Source of the DNA: Occultella gossypii
Lineage (GTDB): Bacteria; Actinomycetota; Actinomycetes; Actinomycetales; Beutenbergiaceae
Assembly: GCF_019947135.1 (NCBI RefSeq)
Contig: NZ_JAGSHT010000006.1
Location: 17,500-81,499 of the forward strand
Length of the DNA: 64,000 nucleotides
Direction: 5' to 3'
The notes beneath the pieces were generated by a model. The model ran no database searches. It was given only the letters and a program-made list of their open reading frames with translations, and was not told the DNA's origin. A program made the translations under genes and the position numbers. Positions 1 through 8,435 of the stretch are shown piece after piece (within the stretch, counting starts at the first letter, position 1; every line of letters starts with the position of its first letter).

Positions 1-1008
1 ATGACCTCCAGCCGGGTGGCTGCGCACCTGTTCGCGGTGGCCAGCGGCCTTGACTCCGTGGTGGTCGGCGAGGATGAGATCGCCGGCCAGGTGCGCCGCG
101 CACTGAGCGACGCCCGCGACGCCGGCGCCACGACCGGTGCCTTGGAGCGGCTGTTCCAGATGGCCTCGACCACCTCCCGCGGCGTGAAGAACACGACCGG
201 TATCAACGCGGCCGGCCGGTCCATGGTGCGCCTGGCGCTGGACCTCGCCGAGAGCCGGATCCCGGAGTGGGCCCGGGCCCGGGTGCTGATCATCGGAACA
301 GGTGCGTACGCGCGGACCACCCTGGCGGCGCTGCGCGAACGCGGCGTCGGCACCGTGGACGTGTCCTCACCGTCCGGGCGCGAGCAGACGTTCGCCAGCC
401 GTGAGGGTGTGCGGCCCGTCGGCGCGGCCGAATTGGCGGCCGCGCTCGGGCGCGCGGACCTGGTCATCACCTCAACGAACGTGCTGGCCCTGGACGCCGG
501 ACGACTCGTACCCGCCCGGAGCACGGAGGCAGGGCCACTGCTCGTCATCGACCTCGGTCTGCCCAGCAACGTCGCCAAGGACGTCACGGCCGTGCCCGGT
601 GTGGACCTGTTGGACCTGGAGACGATCAGCAGGCACGCCCCCGTGGCGGAGCTGAACGCGAGTGCGCAGGCCCATGACCTGGTGGCTGCGGCGACCCGCG
701 AGTTCGAGACCCGCACGGCCGCCGAGACCGCCGGGCCCGCGATCGTGGCCTACCGCGGCCACATCGAGGAACTGCTCGAGGCCGAGATCGCCCGCGCCCG
801 CGAGCGCGGCGAGCACTCCGAGGACGTCGAGCGGGCGCTCCGACACTTCGCCGGCGTCCTCGTGCACTCCCCCACCGCCCGGGCCCGGGACCTGGCCGCA
901 CAGGGCCGGCTGCCGGAGCTCACGGACGCGCTCGGGACGCTGTACGGGCTGCACGTCCCGCCGCACGACGAGAACACCTTGGGCGTGACCTACCGCCGGA
1001 TCGGCTGA
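1..1008 (+). CDS. hemA: Glutamyl-tRNA reductase, 3' part
   Basis: This enzyme reduces glutamyl-tRNA to glutamate-1-semialdehyde with NADPH, the first committed step of C5-pathway tetrapyrrole synthesis. The 335 visible residues begin in the catalytic domain (HLFAVASGLDSVVVGEDEI, then Q), continue through the NADPH-binding domain (VLIIGTGAYART near residue 95) and end in the helical dimerisation domain. The family is usually about 430 residues, so roughly 95 N-terminal residues, including the catalytic Cys, lie outside the window. The ATG at position 1 is therefore an internal Met. The C-terminus is complete (TGA 1006-1008). Confidence 0.93.
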   Translation: MTSSRVAAHLFAVASGLDSVVVGEDEIAGQVRRALSDARDAGATTGALERLFQMASTTSRGVKNTTGINAAGRSMVRLALDLAESRIPEWARARVLIIGTGAYARTTLAALRERGVGTVDVSSPSGREQTFASREGVRPVGAAELAAALGRADLVITSTNVLALDAGRLVPARSTEAGPLLVIDLGLPSNVAKDVTAVPGVDLLDLETISRHAPVAELNASAQAHDLVAAATREFETRTAAETAGPAIVAYRGHIEELLEAEIARARERGEHSEDVERALRHFAGVLVHSPTARARDLAAQGRLPELTDALGTLYGLHVPPHDENTLGVTYRRIG

Positions 1009-1119
1009 ACCCTCGCTGCCCGATCCACCCGAGCGGGCGTGCGGTTCCGTGCGGGGTGAATGATGTGACCGTGACCGGCCACAACAGGATCGAGCGGTAT
1101 CCGACGCGACGGGCCGCGC

Positions 1120-1494
1120 ATGCGGCGGGCCGGCAGACACATCGTCGAACGCGTCCTCCAGGGGGTGTCCGATCCCTACCTCGGCCACGTGCAGGTGGGT
1201 GGCCGGGACTACTACCTGCGGCAGTTCCACGACATGAAGGGGTCGATCGACCTCGACGAGCTCGACCCGGCCACGTTCCGCCAGTACGTCACCGCCTGCG
1301 CGGCCATCCTGGCCCGGGCCCACTCGCAGAGCCCGACGGCGAGCACGATCGTCGGCTACATCGGCAGTGGGGCCGCGCTCACCGATGCGATCACGGAGTG
1401 GGCGTACGCCTACGCGGACCAGTCCCGGCGTGACTTCGACGCGCTCCGCGCGGCCGCCGACGACGGGCGGGTCACGCTGGCGGACCAGCCGTAG
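1120..1494 (+). pseudogene. Remnant of a DUF2252 protein (C-terminal about 120 residues)
   Basis: The frame encodes 124 residues that read like the extreme C-terminus of DUF2252 proteins: LQGVSDPYLGHV, GGRDYYLRQFHDMKGS, then a helix ending in YADQSRRDF. Full DUF2252 proteins are about 400-450 residues and the kinase-like N-terminal part is missing. The 110 bases upstream carry no recognisable family sequence and no Shine-Dalgarno site. I read it as a decayed remnant, although a short translated protein cannot be excluded. DUF2252 is distantly kinase-like, as is the phosphotransferase that follows. Confidence 0.6.
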
Positions 1495-1512
1495 CTGGGG
1501 TGAACTGATCGG

Positions 1513-2271
1513 ATGAGCGAACCGGAGGGGCTGCGGGTCGCCGTCCTCGGCGACGTCGTGCACCGCCCCGCGCAGGCCTGGACGCCCACCGTGCACGCCC
1601 TGCTGCGCCACCTGACCGCGAGCGGGCTGGCCGACGTGGTCCCTGAGCCACTCGGGATCGAGGGTGACGTCGAGACCGTCCGCCTGGTGCCGGGCGATGC
1701 CGGGCCGGCGTGCTGGCCGTATCAGGCGACCGAACGAGGGCTGGCCTCCGCCGCCCGACTCCTGCGAGCGGTGCATGACGCGACCCGCGGGTGGCGTCCG
1801 CCCTCGGGGGCGCGGTGGGCGCACCCGCCCAGAGCGGCTGCGGCAGGCGGCACGTTCGTGATCTGCCACGGTGACCCGGGGCCGTGGAACATGACCTGGA
1901 CCGCTGGCGTGGCGACCGGCCTCTTCGACTGGGATCACGCCTACCCCGGCCCGGCGCTCGACGACGTCGCGTATGCGCTCGAGTACTTCGCGCCGTTCCG
2001 GGACGACGCCGAGGCGGTGCGCTGGCACGGGTTCACGTCACCGCCTGACCGACGCCGGCGGATCGAGGTGTTCGCAGCCGAATACGGGCTCGACTCGCGT
2101 GCAGGCCTCGTGGACGCCGTCATCGCACGGCAGGAGGCGACGGCCGACCAGGTTCGAGCACTCGCGGACGCGGGCGTGCAACCCCAGGCCAGGTGGGTGC
2201 ACGAGGGGTACCTCGACGTACTGGCCGCCCGGGTCGCCTGGTCCCGGGCCAACCGCGATCTGGTGGAGTAG
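1513..2271 (+). CDS. Aminoglycoside phosphotransferase-family (APH) kinase
   Basis: This is a 252-residue protein with the APH/choline-kinase catalytic core. The Brenner-type motif HGDPGPWNM (about residues 119-127) supplies the catalytic Asp and the metal-binding Asn, and FDWDHAYPGPALDDVAYAL (about 139-157) supplies the DFG-equivalent Asp. Such proteins phosphorylate small hydroxylated compounds. The substrate cannot be read from sequence, and there is no resistance gene context nearby. The N-terminal lobe is short, as in many actinobacterial members. The ATG at 1513 follows the DUF2252 remnant by 18 bases. Confidence 0.75.
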   Translation: MSEPEGLRVAVLGDVVHRPAQAWTPTVHALLRHLTASGLADVVPEPLGIEGDVETVRLVPGDAGPACWPYQATERGLASAARLLRAVHDATRGWRPPSGARWAHPPRAAAAGGTFVICHGDPGPWNMTWTAGVATGLFDWDHAYPGPALDDVAYALEYFAPFRDDAEAVRWHGFTSPPDRRRRIEVFAAEYGLDSRAGLVDAVIARQEATADQVRALADAGVQPQARWVHEGYLDVLAARVAWSRANRDLVE

Positions 2272-2334
2272 TTCGACAGCGGCGCGCCGGCGTGTGGTAG
2301 GAATCACCCGTACAAACGAGATACCGGAGGGGCT

Positions 2335-2670
2335 TTGCCAGGAGACGAGGTTGCCGCACCTCGAGGCGCCACCCTGATCCTTTCCGTGCCGACCATGGTG
2401 GTGTGCGGCGTGATCCTTGCCGTGATGCCGGCCGTCACACGCAACACACCCGTTGGTTGTTACGCCTACGGGGACGACCCCCAGGTGCGCACGCAGCCCT
2501 TCCCGCCACGCCTCTGGTGTCGCGGTGACTCCGCCGACAGTTGGAACCTCGTCGCCGACTACTCGCTGGAGTTCTACGGAGTTTCAGCCCTGGCAATTAC
2601 CGCTCTCGTCGCCACGATCTCCGTCATATGGCGCCTCGCCGGCCCAACGACCCCGGAAACAGACGCCTAG
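2335..2670 (+). CDS. Small two-helix membrane protein of unknown function
   Basis: I do not recognise this 111-residue protein. It has a hydrophobic segment at about residues 13-31 and another at about 83-103. Between them lies an external-looking loop with two cysteines (VGCYAYGD and RLWCRGD) that could form a disulfide. The start is taken as TTG because a good Shine-Dalgarno (GGAGGGG) ends three bases before it and no ATG or GTG fits better. It runs tail to tail with the peptidase gene, and a short inverted repeat (CCTGA...TCAGG) lies around 2674-2693. Confidence 0.55.
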   Translation: MPGDEVAAPRGATLILSVPTMVVCGVILAVMPAVTRNTPVGCYAYGDDPQVRTQPFPPRLWCRGDSADSWNLVADYSLEFYGVSALAITALVATISVIWRLAGPTTPETDA

Positions 2671-2688
2671 CACCTGACGTGCCCCACC

Positions 2689-4860
2689 TCAGGCGTCCGC
2701 CACGGGCAGCTCCGGATCTAGCCCGGTGTGATGCGCCGCGAACGCGAGCTGGTCGGCGAACTCCGCCGCCTGGGCGTCCTTGGGCTTGCCCATTCCGTGC
2801 CCGGCACGGGTGTCCACGCGCAGCAGTACCGGCCCGGACCCTGCGGTCTCGCCGGACAGGGCGTGCTGCAGCTCCGCCCCGAACTTCAGGGAGTGCGCCG
2901 GGACCACGCGGTCGTCGTGGTCGCCGGTGCAGATGAGCGTTGGCGGGTAGTCGACGTCGTCGCGCACCCGGTGCAGCGGTGAGTAGGCGTACAGCGCGGG
3001 GAACTCCGCCGCGTCATCCGGGTCGCCGTAGTCACTGCACCACGCCCAGCCGACGGTGAACCGGTGGAAGCGCAGCATGTCGAGCACGCCCACGGTCGGC
3101 AGTGCCGCCGCCCACAGCTCGGGCCGCTGGGTCATCGCGGCGCCGACGAGCAGCCCTCCATTCGATCGCCCGTGGACCGCGACCGCGGATGCCGTGCCGG
3201 ACGAGCGGAGCCACTCCGCGCAGGCGTACAGGTCGTCGAACACGTTCTGCTTGCGGTCCTTCGTGCCCGCGTCGTGCCACTGCTCGCCGTACTCCCCGCC
3301 GCCCCGCAGTGTCGCGACCGCGAGCGTGCCACCGGCCGCGACCCAAGCGACGAAGATCGCCCGGAACTCCGGGTTCACCTCGATCCGGAACCCGCCGTAG
3401 CCGTACAGGAGCGTGGGCCGGGGCGCACCGGTCGCCAGGTCCGCGCGCTGGACGAGGAACATCGGCACCTCGGTGCCGTCCGCGGACGTCGCCCGGGGCC
3501 GGGTCACGGACACCTCGCCGACCTCGAACGCGCCGCGCGGCGCGGCCAGCACCTTGTGCTTCGGCGCGGGTGCGGTGACCACCCGGTGGTTCGTCCCGGC
3601 GTCGGTGAACGAGACGGTGCGGACATGGACGACGGCGGAGCCCTCCTCCACGTCGAGGCCGGCCACGGTCACGGCGTCGCCGAGGTCGACGGCGCGGCGC
3701 GCCTCGGTGACGCCGACCGGAACGCCATCGTCGTCCGCCTGCTCGAAACCGGCGAGCACCACGCGGTGCGTGGCGTCGCGGGAGTAGACGAGCACGAGGC
3801 CGTCCGCCGTGAGCGCTGACTCCGGACGGAGCACGCCGTCCGCGGACTCGGCCACGAGCTCGCGGAACTCGGGCACAGAACCCGCACCCACGCCGTCGGG
3901 ATCGATCGTGACGATCCGACGGCGCGGTGCTCCGTCATCGGTGTGCAGGACGAGCCGGCTGCCACGGGCGCCGAGGACCGCCCACCGGGCGCGCGCATCC
4001 GAGGTCAGTGCGACCTCGTCGGTGTCGACGTCGACACCACGCGGCCCCGGCACGAGCCGCCGTACCGCGAGGTCGCTCGGCCCGGAGGAGCCCGCCGCGT
4101 ACCTGATCACGAGCCAGTCCCCCGCGACGTCCGGGTACGCGAACAACTTCGGCGCTTCCGGCCGGTGCCACACCGTCACGTCGTCCGCCGGCGCGTCACC
4201 GAGCCGGTGCAGCCGCAGGTACCCCGCCTCGGTGACGTCGGCGAAGGTCGCGCCGGTCGGGGCGTCGTGCACCCAGTACAGGAAGCCGCTCGAGTCGGGC
4301 AACCAGGTGGGCTCGACCCATTTCGTCCAGGCGATCTGGTCGGGCCGGAGGGCTCCCGTCGCGACGTCGAGCACGCGGATCGTGCGCCAGTCCGAGCCCG
4401 CCTCGGCGACGGCATAGGCGAGCAGCTCCCCGTCCGGGCTCACCGACCAGCTGGTCACCGCCGTCGTCCCAGCGCTGTCGAGCCCGTTCGGGTCGAGCAG
4501 TATGCGGTCCTCGAGCGAGGGCACGCCGCCGTCGTCGGCGACGACGAGCCAGTCCTGGTTCGCGGTCCCGTCATTCACCCACGCGAGCGTGCGACCGTGC
4601 CGCTCGTGCGGGAGCCCCACGCTCGGCGCGTGCAGGATCCGCGAGACGAGGTCGGCGAACGCGGCGCGCTCGGGCAGCGCCGCCAGGATCGGTTCGCTGA
4701 GCGTGTTCTGCGCGGCGACGAACGCCTGCGTCTCGTCCGAGTCAGGGTTCTCGAGCCAGCGGTACGGGTCGGCGACGCTCAGCCCGTGCAGGACGTCGAC
4801 GACGTCGGACCGGTGGGCGGACGGGTAGTTCAGGGGTGCAGGGCTCGAGTCGAGAGGCAT
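2689..4860 (-). CDS. Prolyl oligopeptidase (S9A family)
   Basis: The 723-residue serine peptidase cleaves after proline in short peptides. An N-terminal segment (DPYRWLENPDSDETQAFV) and a beta-propeller (about residues 70-420) precede the alpha/beta hydrolase domain. The catalytic triad is visible: Ser566 in GRSNGGLL, an Asp in TGDHDDRVVP (about 649-650) and His688 in RAGHGMGKP. The length matches the family and there is no signal peptide, so it is probably cytosolic. It is monocistronic and divergent from the serine hydrolase gene at 5035. Confidence 0.95.
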   Translation of the reverse strand: MPLDSSPAPLNYPSAHRSDVVDVLHGLSVADPYRWLENPDSDETQAFVAAQNTLSEPILAALPERAAFADLVSRILHAPSVGLPHERHGRTLAWVNDGTANQDWLVVADDGGVPSLEDRILLDPNGLDSAGTTAVTSWSVSPDGELLAYAVAEAGSDWRTIRVLDVATGALRPDQIAWTKWVEPTWLPDSSGFLYWVHDAPTGATFADVTEAGYLRLHRLGDAPADDVTVWHRPEAPKLFAYPDVAGDWLVIRYAAGSSGPSDLAVRRLVPGPRGVDVDTDEVALTSDARARWAVLGARGSRLVLHTDDGAPRRRIVTIDPDGVGAGSVPEFRELVAESADGVLRPESALTADGLVLVYSRDATHRVVLAGFEQADDDGVPVGVTEARRAVDLGDAVTVAGLDVEEGSAVVHVRTVSFTDAGTNHRVVTAPAPKHKVLAAPRGAFEVGEVSVTRPRATSADGTEVPMFLVQRADLATGAPRPTLLYGYGGFRIEVNPEFRAIFVAWVAAGGTLAVATLRGGGEYGEQWHDAGTKDRKQNVFDDLYACAEWLRSSGTASAVAVHGRSNGGLLVGAAMTQRPELWAAALPTVGVLDMLRFHRFTVGWAWCSDYGDPDDAAEFPALYAYSPLHRVRDDVDYPPTLICTGDHDDRVVPAHSLKFGAELQHALSGETAGSGPVLLRVDTRAGHGMGKPKDAQAAEFADQLAFAAHHTGLDPELPVADA

Positions 4861-5034
4861 GGGTCCCAGTCAACCGCACTCGCCCACGCCAACGACGACC
4901 GGCTCGTCACCATCCAGCCGCTCGCGACGGGTCTGGTCGCGTCACCATCCAACGAGACGGACCCCACGTGGGTGGGCGACCTCGTCCTGAGCCGGCGCGC
5001 CTTCGGCACGTTCGCGGCGTGGCAGGCTGGGCGC

Positions 5035-5847
5035 ATGAGTTCCTACCCCACCCTGGCCCGGTTCGACTTCCCGGTGGCGCTGGCGGTCTCGTCCGCGAGC
5101 GAAGTGCTCTCCTTCGACGGCGACGTCGAGGAGGTCCACCCGTGGAAGTCGGTGACGAAGCCGCTGGCGGCGCTCGCGGCGCTGGTGGCGGTGGATCAGG
5201 GGCGGGTCGGCCTCGACGACCCCGCCGGCCCGGAGGGGTCGACCGTGCGGCACCTGCTCGCGCACACCTCCGGGCTGCCGTTCGAGGCGGGAGCGGCGCT
5301 GCAGCGCCCGGGGCTGCGCCGGGTGTACTCGAACCAGGGTTTCGAGGTCCTGGGCGAGCACGTCGCGGCGGCGGTGGGCGTGCCGTTCCCCGAGTGGACC
5401 CGTACCGCGGTGCTCGAGCCGCTGGAGCTGACCAGCGTGACCTTCGACGGCAGCCCCGCGCACGCGGCGAGCGGCTCGACCCACGACGTGCTCGCCCTCG
5501 GCCTCGAGATGCTCACGCCGACGCTGATCTCCGCGGACCTCGGCGAGACGGCCCGCAGCGTCGCATTCCCGGGACTCTCCGGGGTGCTGCCCGGGTTCGG
5601 GCGGCAGGACCACAACGACTGGGGCCTCGGCTACGAGATCCGCGACCACAAGTCCCCGCACTGGACCGGTGCCTCGAACTCCCCCGCCACGTTCGGGCAC
5701 TTCGGCCAGTCCGGCAGCTTCGTCTGGGTGGACCCGGACGCGGGCCTCGTCGCCGCGTTCCTGGGCGCCCGCACGTTCCAGTCCGAGGTGCACGGCGAGC
5801 TGTGGCCGCTGCTGAACGAGGAGATCCTCACCGCGCACCGGGCCTGA
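5035..5847 (+). CDS. Beta-lactamase-family serine hydrolase (class C / S12 fold)
   Basis: The 270-residue protein has the motifs of penicillin-recognising hydrolases: SxxK as S39-V-T-K42, YSN at 98-100 and a late HFGQSGSF box in the place of KTG. It has no signal peptide, so it is a cytosolic esterase- or peptidase-like member rather than a secreted beta-lactamase. The reading frame stays open for over 1 kb upstream, but that part is the antisense of the peptidase gene. The ATG at 5035 is chosen because family similarity starts there. Confidence 0.82.
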   Translation: MSSYPTLARFDFPVALAVSSASEVLSFDGDVEEVHPWKSVTKPLAALAALVAVDQGRVGLDDPAGPEGSTVRHLLAHTSGLPFEAGAALQRPGLRRVYSNQGFEVLGEHVAAAVGVPFPEWTRTAVLEPLELTSVTFDGSPAHAASGSTHDVLALGLEMLTPTLISADLGETARSVAFPGLSGVLPGFGRQDHNDWGLGYEIRDHKSPHWTGASNSPATFGHFGQSGSFVWVDPDAGLVAAFLGARTFQSEVHGELWPLLNEEILTAHRA

Positions 5848-5866
5848 CCGCGGCGTTGGCGCGGTC
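5846..5866. terminator. Hairpin between convergent genes
   Basis: GACCGCG and CGCGGTC pair around a 7-base loop in the 30-base gap between the serine hydrolase stop and the lipoprotein stop. It has no U-tract. Its position suits a bidirectional terminator. Confidence 0.5.
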
Positions 5867-5877
5867 GTCGCTCGGCG

Positions 5878-6369
5878 TCAGCCGGCCCGGATCTCCTCGA
5901 CCACGTCGGCGGCGCTCGTGCCATCGGGCAGCGCGATCCGCACGTTTCCGGCCGCCTCCTCGAGAGGTTCGGGCACGGCGGCGGCGGACACCAGCGTCTC
6001 GCCGACCCTGATCACGAGGCGGGCCGTCTCCCCGGCCCCGGCGGCCTGCGCGGACAACTCCTGGAGGACCGCCGCGCCGTCCGGATCGAACGTCAGGTCG
6101 ACCGCGTCGCCTTCCCCAGCGTCCGGCACGGCGGTGGCTTCCGCGACGCCGGCACGCGAGAACTCCGCGGCGCTGACCTCGACGTGCTCGCCGTTGACCG
6201 GAACACAGTCCGCGCCGGAGCCGGCAGTGCAGGCCTGCGCCACCGCCAACTCGACCGCTCCCCCGGTGGGCGTGGGAGTCGGCCCGTCCCCGGTGCCGCC
6301 TGCGGAGCACGCGCTCACCACGAGCACGAGAAGTCCGACGTACCAGGACCGGCGCATGCGGTCCGCCAT
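5878..6369 (-). CDS. Lipoprotein with SecDF P1-head-like domain
   Basis: The 163-residue protein begins with a lipoprotein signal: MADRMRRSW, a hydrophobic stretch, then a lipobox ending LVVSAC. A Thr/Pro-rich linker follows. The C-terminal half (DLTFDPDGAAVLQELSAQ, RLVIRVGETLVSAAAVPEPL, then NVRIALPDG) resembles the P1 head subdomain of SecD, including the strand-helix order. The start at 6369 is preferred over the upstream ATG at 6402 because GAGGAGG sits correctly before it. Its function is unknown. A lipid-anchored extracytoplasmic binding domain is the most that can be inferred. Confidence 0.65.
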   Translation of the reverse strand: MADRMRRSWYVGLLVLVVSACSAGGTGDGPTPTPTGGAVELAVAQACTAGSGADCVPVNGEHVEVSAAEFSRAGVAEATAVPDAGEGDAVDLTFDPDGAAVLQELSAQAAGAGETARLVIRVGETLVSAAAVPEPLEEAAGNVRIALPDGTSAADVVEEIRAG

Positions 6370-6489
6370 GGACGACCTCCTCGTCGAACGCCGGGCCGGC
6401 ATCTTCGCAGGTTCAGAGTCAGGCTACTCAACCCGTCAACGCCTGCGCGCCGGGTCCGGTCAGTTCCCCCGGGCGGTCGGCACCCGCGC

Positions 6490-7254
6490 TCAGCCGGCGA
6501 GCAGTTCCGCGTCCGCGCGCTGCACCGCGGCGCCACGGTAACGCAGGACGAATGCCCGCACCAGGTGGTGGGCGGCGCTCACGTCCGCCCGCGCGACCCG
6601 GTCAAGCACGGCGGCCATCTCGGCGGCGTCGAAGTAACCGGAGTCGCGGTAGACCTCGATCCGGGTGGTCACCGAGGCCAGGTCCATCTCGGGGTGGAAC
6701 TGGGAGACGTAGCCGTGCCGGCCGAGCCGGTACATCTGCACCGGGCACGTCGGGGACGTCGCGAGCACGGTGGCACCCGGCGGCAGCACCGTGACGGCCT
6801 CCTTGTGCCCGACATAGGCCTGGAACTGCGCCGGCAGGCCTGCGAGCAACGGGTCCGCGGCGCCGTCGGGGGTCAGCCGGATCTCGGCGGCGGAGGTCGC
6901 CTCGCCGTAGGTGGCGTCCACCACGCCGCCGGTGCGGGCGCCGACGATTCCGACGCCGTAGCAGAGGGCGAGCATCGGCAGGTCGAGTCGGAGCACCTCG
7001 TCGACGATGACGCCGAGGTCGGCCTCCACCCGGCGCTGCACGGGCGACTTGCGCCGGTCGGAGACGGTGAACGGGCTGCCGCCGATGATCACCCCCGCGT
7101 AGTCGGCCGGGTCGAGGTCGACGACGGACCCGGCCTCCAGACGCACCCGCACCAGTTCGTCGGGACGCAGCCCACCGTGGCGCAGCAGGCTGCGGTACTC
7201 CTCATCGGCCGCCGCCTGCTCCGCACGGGAGGCGAGCAGGAGGAAGGGGCGCAT
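6490..7254 (-). CDS. Class I glutamine amidotransferase-like protein
   Basis: The 254-residue protein has the class I GATase fold. The nucleophile elbow is LALCYGVGIVG, with Cys at about residue 96, and the catalytic His lies in VSQFHPEMD. GIIIGG-like VIIGGSPF is the oxyanion region. It has no synthetase partner domain, as in stand-alone GuaA-N-like proteins that hydrolyse gamma-glutamyl compounds. Similarity starts at MRPFLLL (ATG 7254). The longer open frame to 7467 is antisense of trpS. It follows trpS on the same strand after 97 bases. Confidence 0.8.
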   Translation of the reverse strand: MRPFLLLASRAEQAAADEEYRSLLRHGGLRPDELVRVRLEAGSVVDLDPADYAGVIIGGSPFTVSDRRKSPVQRRVEADLGVIVDEVLRLDLPMLALCYGVGIVGARTGGVVDATYGEATSAAEIRLTPDGAADPLLAGLPAQFQAYVGHKEAVTVLPPGATVLATSPTCPVQMYRLGRHGYVSQFHPEMDLASVTTRIEVYRDSGYFDAAEMAAVLDRVARADVSAAHHLVRAFVLRYRGAAVQRADAELLAG

Positions 7255-7351
7255 GCCGCAAGTCTTCCCGACGGCGCCCGGTCGCCCTGGCGGGGCCGGG
7301 TTCCGTCTCAGTCCGTGGTCACCCCGCTCCCGGCCGGCCGGCGGGGAGCTG

Positions 7352-8314
7352 CTACACCAGCCCCATCGCCGTCCGAGCTGCGGCGAGCATGGGGGCAGTG
7401 GCTCGACGACAGACCTCCGCACCTGACGCGAACACCGATGACACCTCGCCGGGATCGAGGTCGGCATACCGATTCCGGATCGGCTCGAGCTCGGCCACGA
7501 CCGCGTCGGTCACCGCAGCCTTCAAGCCGCCGTAGGTCGTGATGCCCTCCGCCGAGCCGCCACAGGCCACGAGGATGTCGAGGAGGTTCGTCACTCCGGG
7601 CTTGGCCGCACGATCGGGCCGTACCGAGCCCACGCCGACGTCCGAGTCCGTCACGGCGCGACCGACCTTCCGGCGCACCACGTCGGGCGGGTCGAGCAGG
7701 TGGATGATCCCACCGCCGTCATCGTCGGACTTGCCCATCTTCGAGCCCGGGTCTTGCAGGTTCATCACGCGCGCCCCGGCCGGCGCGGTGACGATCTCTG
7801 GGACCGTGAACACCTCGCCGTAGGTGCGGTTGAATCGCAGCGCGAGGTCCCTGGTGAGTTCGACATGTTGGCGCTGGTCGTCGCCGACCGGCACGGTGGT
7901 GGGCCGGTAGAGCAGGATGTCCGCAGCCATCAGCGCCGGGTAGGTGAACAGTGAGACCCGCGTCGAGGGCCGGTTGCGACCCTTCTCCTTGAACTGGATC
8001 ATCCGGTTCAGCTCGCCGATGTGCGCCGTGCACTCCAACAGGTAGGACAGTTCGGCGTGCGCGGGCACGTGGCTCTGGATGAACAGCGTGCTCCGGTCGA
8101 GCCCGATTGCCAGCAGCAGTCGCGCCATCTCGGTGGTCAGGGCCCGCAACCGGGCGGGGTCATGGTCGACCGTCAGGGCATGGAGGTCGGCGACGCCGTA
8201 GTAGCAGATGCTCCCCGCCGGCGAGCGCTGCGCGGCGGCCATCGGGCGCAGTGCGCCGAGCAGGTTCCCCAGGGTGAGGTGACCGGTGGGCTTGAGCATG
8301 GACAGATTGATCAT
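7352..8314 (-). CDS. trpS: Tryptophanyl-tRNA synthetase, predicted inducible indolmycin-resistant type
   Basis: The 320-residue class Ic synthetase charges tRNA-Trp. The HIGH-equivalent is PTGHLTLGN (residues 9-17) and the KMSKS loop is KMGKS. The residue matching Gln9 of Bacillus stearothermophilus TrpRS is Lys8 (LKPTG). In Streptomyces coelicolor, Lys versus Gln at that position is reported to decide indolmycin resistance versus sensitivity. Start ATG 8314 has GGAG seven bases upstream. The 110-base leader carries a 17-residue peptide with tandem Trp codons, alternative hairpins and a terminator, so expression should rise when Trp-tRNA is short. It may be an auxiliary enzyme with a housekeeping TrpRS elsewhere in the genome. 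Confidence 0.95.
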   Translation of the reverse strand: MINLSMLKPTGHLTLGNLLGALRPMAAAQRSPAGSICYYGVADLHALTVDHDPARLRALTTEMARLLLAIGLDRSTLFIQSHVPAHAELSYLLECTAHIGELNRMIQFKEKGRNRPSTRVSLFTYPALMAADILLYRPTTVPVGDDQRQHVELTRDLALRFNRTYGEVFTVPEIVTAPAGARVMNLQDPGSKMGKSDDDGGGIIHLLDPPDVVRRKVGRAVTDSDVGVGSVRPDRAAKPGVTNLLDILVACGGSAEGITTYGGLKAAVTDAVVAELEPIRNRYADLDPGEVSSVFASGAEVCRRATAPMLAAARTAMGLV

Positions 8315-8369
8315 CGGGACTCCTTCGATGCGAGCCCACGGGTGCTGCCGATCAGTCGGTGAAACGCAG

Positions 8370-8391
8370 ACGGCCGCCCGTGGGCGGCCGT
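8370..8391 (-). terminator. trpS attenuator terminator (3:4 hairpin)
   Basis: On the transcript strand ACGGCCGCC pairs perfectly with GGCGGCCGT around a 4-base loop, 56 bases before the trpS start. The following bases are only modestly U-rich (CTGCGTTT). Its upstream arm can instead pair with the downstream arm of the hairpin at 8411-8435 (GGCGG with CCGCC), which is the arrangement of ribosome-mediated attenuation. Confidence 0.8.
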
Positions 8392-8410
8392 TTCGTTGAA
8401 TGCTTCGAAC

Positions 8411-8435
8411 GTGGTCCGCCGGTCAGGCGGGCCAC
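8411..8435 (-). promoter_or_regulatory. trpS leader 1:2 hairpin
   Basis: GTGG-C-CCGCC pairs with GGCGG-A-CCAC (nine pairs, one mismatch) around TGACC. The 5' arm overlaps the second Trp codon, Pro-Ala and the stop of the leader peptide. A ribosome stalled on the Trp codons would mask it and free the 3' arm to pair with the terminator's 5' arm. Confidence 0.75.

Noticed and set aside
472..2028. Very long antisense frames on the opposite strand of hemA and many other genes
   Set aside because: They show Arg/Gly/His/Pro-rich shadow composition typical of GC-rich DNA and no family motifs.
2335..2670. Extracytoplasmic metal-binding protein based on the two Cys in the small membrane protein
   Set aside because: Two isolated cysteines without other ligands do not support metal binding. 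A disulfide is as likely.
4906..4951. GTCACCATCCA repeated twice, 35 bases apart, in front of the serine hydrolase
   Set aside because: There is no symmetry or helical spacing and no second occurrence near other promoters. It is likely chance.
3943..5034. Open frame upstream of the serine hydrolase ATG that would give a 634-residue protein
   Set aside because: It is the Arg/Gly/Val-rich antisense of the prolyl oligopeptidase gene. Family similarity begins only at 5035.
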